Shown piece after piece: positions 51,548-54,296 of a DNA stretch of 54,296 nucleotides. The position numbers were made by a program, and so were the translations under genes. Under the pieces are notes generated by a model that did no database searches, was not told the origin of the DNA, and saw only the letters and a program-made list of their open reading frames with translations. The DNA comes from Actinomycetota bacterium (lineage in GTDB: Bacteria; Actinomycetota; Thermoleophilia; Solirubrobacterales; Solirubrobacteraceae): assembly GCA_016781085.1 (NCBI GenBank), contig JADDQZ010000005.1, forward strand, positions 2,158 to 56,453, read 5' to 3'. Within the stretch, counting starts at the first letter, position 1; each line of letters opens with the position of its first letter.

Positions 51548-51920
51548 TCAACGCGCGTCTTCCCGACGCCCGCGCCGCAGTCCCGACAGCCCTTCGGCTA
51601 CCCGCTCGCGCAAGCGCCGAGTCCGGACAGTCACATCTCCAAACGTCGTCTTACCCGTCAAGACGACCCGCGTGGCCCCGCTCCTCGTGCTCGACGCCTC
51701 CTGCCATGCTTGATGTCTCCGAAAAGAGTGCCGGTGTAGACGTCGACTTGGACACCTTCGGGCACGAGCAGCTCGAGTCTCCTAAAACGTCTCCGAACAC
51801 CTACGCGTGCGCACGGGCCCAGAAACGGATGGAAGCTCGGGCTTGGCTGCTCCGGAAGGGAGGTCTTCGGTAAGGCGCTCGAGCTCGCCCCGCGTGACGG
51901 CGGCAGCAGGTGCGAACTTC
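51548..51920 (-). pseudogene. Frameshifted DUF1707 / LiaF-like protein remnant
   Basis: On the minus strand a DUF1707-type piece (AAAVTRGELERLTEDLP, near 51900-51850) is followed in shifted frames by RLELLVPEGVQVDVYTGTLF plus GDIK. After another shift comes TRVVLTGKTTFGDVTVRTRR and LRERVAEGL, ending at TGA 51550-51548. The order, SHOCT-like DUF1707 then the FGD-containing cell-wall-stress domain of LiaF relatives, is a known small family. At least two frameshifts are needed to join it, and no start is visible. It is therefore a decayed gene. Confidence 0.65.
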
Positions 51921-52084
51921 AGTACGGAATTCTTGGGCTGCCGGCAACCGAGACGGGCGTGCTGTCTCGAGCTTCCGGGACGGCGTACAAGTTCGCGCCC
52001 ACGCGCAGAGCCGCCGTCACTTGCCGGACGCTCTTCGGCCGAAACACTGCAGTCTTTAGCGCCGACTACCGACGACGTTTGGGC

Positions 52085-53101
52085 ATGTCGACTTTCATGT
52101 CGCTCAACCACTCGCGCCGCCTGGCCGAACTGCGCTCGCTCGCCATCATGGAGAGCCCGCCTGAGGCCGAATACGATGACCTGGCTGTGATCGCCGCCGC
52201 GATATTCGCTAGCCCGGTAGCGGCGGTGAACTTCGTCGACGACACGCGCCACTTCACCAAGGCGATCGTCGGCATGCCGGAAGCCTTGGGCGAAAGCGTT
52301 TCCAACGAGGTCTCCTTCTGCGCTGCCACGGTGGCGTCTACCGAGGGAGTGCTTGTGCTGGCAGACACCCACGCCGACGAAAGCTGGCGCGACCACCCGC
52401 TCGTCATCGGCGAACCGCAAGTCGGCTTCTACGCCGGAGCGTCAATCGTCAGCCGGGGCCAACGGGTTGGCGTGGTTTGCGCCTTCGGACGCGAGCCGCG
52501 CGCCGTTTCCGACGAGCAACGCGCCGCGCTCGAAGCCTTGGCTCGGCAAGCGGCCGGTCAGCTGGAGTTGCGCCGGCGTTACGCCGAACTACTGGACTTC
52601 ACCGCCACTGATCCCCTCACCGGCCTCGCCAATCGGACATTGCTCTTCGATCGTTTGGAGGCGGCGCTCGCTGATCGGTCACGGAGCGGCGTTGAAGTCG
52701 GCGTCCTGTTCTGCGACGTCGACGACTTTAAGGGCGTCAACGACCGTTTCGGTCATGAGGCAGGCGACCGGCTGTTGTGCGACATCGGGAACCGGCTGCG
52801 CGCCCAGTCACGCAAAAGGGACACCGTGGCTCGGATCGCTGGTGACGAGTTCGTGCTCGTCTGTTCAGTGGACTGCCCTGCGGAGCTCAACGCGCTGGTC
52901 GACCGCATCGAAGAGGCCTTCCAACTCCCGTCAACTTTCACCGGAGGCCGTCTCAGGCCACGATTGAGCGTCGGCGCCGTTCTCGCCCGTGATGGCGAAA
53001 AGGCAGCGGACGTGCTTCGGCGCGCGGACGCCGCCATGTACGCGGCCAAAGGCATGAAGCAGGCGATCGGCGGGCGCAGCCTGATCAGCAGCCCGGCCTG
53101 A
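52085..53101 (+). CDS. Diguanylate cyclase, GAF-GGDEF
   Basis: 338-residue soluble signalling protein making c-di-GMP. ATG at 52085 (52097 is an alternative); the longer frame upstream crosses pseudogene sequence. The GAF domain, about 15-160, contains ASPVAAVNFVDDTRHFTKAI, FCAATVASTEGVLVLADTHA and DHPLVIGEPQVGFYAGASIV. The GGDEF domain, about 170-330, has DPLTGLANRTLLFDRLEAAL and LFCDVDDFKGVNDRFGHEAG. The active loop is AGDEF rather than GGDEF. RKRD, five residues before it, is an intact inhibitory I-site. AGDEF enzymes can be active. Confidence 0.92.
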   Translation: MSTFMSLNHSRRLAELRSLAIMESPPEAEYDDLAVIAAAIFASPVAAVNFVDDTRHFTKAIVGMPEALGESVSNEVSFCAATVASTEGVLVLADTHADESWRDHPLVIGEPQVGFYAGASIVSRGQRVGVVCAFGREPRAVSDEQRAALEALARQAAGQLELRRRYAELLDFTATDPLTGLANRTLLFDRLEAALADRSRSGVEVGVLFCDVDDFKGVNDRFGHEAGDRLLCDIGNRLRAQSRKRDTVARIAGDEFVLVCSVDCPAELNALVDRIEEAFQLPSTFTGGRLRPRLSVGAVLARDGEKAADVLRRADAAMYAAKGMKQAIGGRSLISSPA

Positions 53102-53222
53102 GGAGCAACGGCCGTTTCAGGCGTCGCGATTGCAGGAGCTCCTCATCCGCAGTCGCCTACGGACAAGGGTCGATACCTCACCGTGGCCGGCCGCAACAGG
53201 GCACTAGACCACGCGTTGGGAC

Positions 53223-53576
53223 CTAGACCGCCGAGACCTCTTCTTCTTCAGCCACGCGGAACGACGAGCCACATCCGCAGGCGGCGACGATGTTCGGATT
53301 GTTGACTTTGAAGCCGGCGCCCTGGAGATCGTTGACGTAGTCGATGACCGCGCCTTGTACGTACGGCAGGCTGGCGGCATCGACGAGCAGGCGGAGACCC
53401 TGGTCCTCGAAGATCTGGTCGCCGTCGCGCTCGGTGTCGAAGGCGAGCGCGTATTGGAAGCCGGAGCAGCCGCCGCCGCGTACGCCGACACGCAAACCGG
53501 AGGTCTGTACGTCTGCCTCGCTGGCGACAAGGAACTCCCGCACCTTCTCGGCGCCATTATCAGTGAAGGTGATCAC
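53223..53576 (-). CDS. erpA: Iron-sulfur cluster insertion protein (ErpA/HesB-IscA family)
   Basis: 117-residue A-type carrier delivering Fe-S clusters to apoproteins. GTG at 53576 opens VITFTDNGAEKVREFLVASE; the longer frame upstream overlaps bolA and is not family-like. The three conserved cysteines are present in RGGGCSGFQY and in CGCGSSF near the C-terminus. DLQGAGFKVNNPN matches ErpA-type members. It is divergent from the bolA-grx4 pair with about 78 bases between them, so the three likely serve one Fe-S trafficking function. Confidence 0.94.
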   Translation of the reverse strand: MITFTDNGAEKVREFLVASEADVQTSGLRVGVRGGGCSGFQYALAFDTERDGDQIFEDQGLRLLVDAASLPYVQGAVIDYVNDLQGAGFKVNNPNIVAACGCGSSFRVAEEEEVSAV

Positions 53577-53654
53577 GTTCAGTGCTCCCGAATCCTTTGC
53601 TGGGTCCAACGCTTTACCAAGTGTAGCGCCGTCGAGGCCGCTAATCTCGACCCC

Positions 53655-53882
53655 ATGCCGAGCGCTACAGAGCTTAAGCAGCGCATCGAGGAAGCCATTC
53701 CCGGAGCCCATGCTGAAGTCGAGGACTTCACCGGCGGCGGCGACCACTTCCACGCCAAGGTGGTCGCGCCCGAATTCGCCAAGCTCAGCAGGATCGAACA
53801 GCACCGGCGCGTCTACGCCGTGTTCGGCGCCGAGATCGGCGGCCCTATTCACGCCTTGTCCCTCACCACCCGAGCCGAGTGA
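53655..53882 (+). CDS. bolA: BolA-family protein
   Basis: 75-residue BolA/IbaG fold protein that pairs with CGFS glutaredoxins to hold a [2Fe-2S] cluster. ELKQRIEEAIPGAHAEVEDF, the loop GGGDHFHAKVVAPEFAKLSR with conserved His residues, and the RRVYAVFGAEIGGPIHALSL signature helix with the near-terminal His ligand. ATG at 53655; no strong ribosome site precedes it. The glutaredoxin starts eight bases after the stop. Confidence 0.93.
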   Translation: MPSATELKQRIEEAIPGAHAEVEDFTGGGDHFHAKVVAPEFAKLSRIEQHRRVYAVFGAEIGGPIHALSLTTRAE

Positions 53883-53890
53883 GCGAATAA

Positions 53891-54296
53891 ATGTCTCAAA
53901 GCAGCGAGAACCCGCTTCGCGACGCGATCCAAGAAGCGATCGCCGACAACGACGTAATCGTCTTCATGAAGGGCACTCCGGAGGCCCCGATGTGCGGCTT
54001 CAGCGCGCGCACCGCGGCTGCCCTCGACGAGCTGCAAGCCCCCTATGCCGCCGTCGACATCCTGCCCGACCCGCGCATCCGCCAAGAGCTCTCCAGCCTC
54101 TCCAACTGGCCGACGATCCCGCAGCTTTTCGTCCGCGGTGAGCTGGTGGGCGGTTGCGACATCGTGACCGAGATGTATGAGTCGGGGGAGCTGGCGAGCA
54201 TGATCGGCGTCGAAGCCCCCGCCGACGCCTCGGCGCAGGCTCCGGCCGCGACGGAAGCGGGCGCGCCGCCGATCCAGATCGACGAGTCGCCGGTGC
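53891..54296 (+). CDS. Monothiol glutaredoxin, Grx4 family (cut by window end)
   Basis: Fe-S carrier glutaredoxin of the CGFS type; about 135 codons are visible and the frame runs off the window. IADNDVIVFMKGTPEAPMCG with FS following gives the CGFS active site. NWPTIPQLFVRGELVGGCDI carries the cis-Pro and glutathione-binding residues. The glutaredoxin domain ends near residue 105. An Ala/Glu/Pro-rich linker and PPIQIDESPV then continue beyond the usual length, so the gene may encode an extra C-terminal domain or tail. It partners BolA upstream. Confidence 0.92.
   Translation, partial: MSQSSENPLRDAIQEAIADNDVIVFMKGTPEAPMCGFSARTAAALDELQAPYAAVDILPDPRIRQELSSLSNWPTIPQLFVRGELVGGCDIVTEMYESGELASMIGVEAPADASAQAPAATEAGAPPIQIDESPV

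Overview
The window looks like a chromosomal segment of a high-GC, deep-branching actinobacterium, most likely class Thermoleophilia (Solirubrobacterales). This is inferred from the base composition, the actinobacterial IHF (mihF), a HemQ-type coproheme decarboxylase, a tilS-hpt-ftsH-fol-coaX-lysS gene order, and frequent GTG/TTG starts with stop/start overlaps. I see no rRNA, tRNA, CRISPR array, insertion sequence, prophage or replication origin. Most of the window is housekeeping sequence; two short stretches are gene graveyards.

Layout. 0.2-12.3 kb (minus strand): one long housekeeping run, in transcription order tilS (split by an in-frame stop), hpt, ftsH, folP, folB, an MMPL/RND exporter, folK, coaX, dusB, greA, lysS. 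It serves tRNA maturation and charging, purine salvage, membrane proteolysis, folate and CoA synthesis. 12.6-21.2 kb: a purine nucleoside phosphorylase, a coiled-coil protein with AESL repeats, an MBL hydrolase, a two-gene and apparently permuted FadB-like beta-oxidation pair, aat, an acidic small protein, a lipoprotein, a secreted C5-epimerase-domain protein and a small hypothetical. 21.2-26.1 kb: a MoxR ATPase/VWA (CoxD/CoxE-like) pair, then a TPP riboswitch controlling an ABC uptake operon for a thiamine precursor, whose permease appears to have lost its central segment.

26.1-31.6 kb: an AlkA glycosylase, a small membrane protein, a fatty-acid-hydroxylase-family protein, a GNAT/YghO-like N-acyltransferase and a serine-palmitoyltransferase-like alpha-oxoamine synthase (a possible sphingolipid-type lipid locus), then mihF and a VOC protein. 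31.6-32.6 kb is a decayed tract with a frameshifted Xre/ParS-type antitoxin remnant. 32.6-41.4 kb: type III glutamine synthetase with terminator, an L,D-transpeptidase, two tandem ferritin-like proteins, and cobalamin-dependent metH behind an unusual repeat-bearing promoter. 41.5-47.4 kb: a group III truncated haemoglobin, a two-TM channel-like protein, a PimA-like glycosyltransferase fused to a UPF0104/LPG-synthase-like membrane domain, and a large unknown membrane protein.

47.4-50.9 kb (plus strand): hemQ, a ferredoxin-NADP reductase-like flavoprotein, a second AlkA and a thioredoxin-like lipoprotein. 50.9-51.9 kb holds remnants of three genes: a truncated small membrane protein, an ECF41 sigma C-terminus and a DUF1707/LiaF-like protein. 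The window ends with a GAF-GGDEF diguanylate cyclase and an erpA / bolA-grx4 iron-sulfur trafficking module cut by the window edge. The items most worth a second look are the nonsense-split tilS with an internal 42-bp duplication, the deleted permease in the TPP-riboswitch operon, the permuted split FadB, the candidate sphingolipid locus, and the metH promoter repeats.
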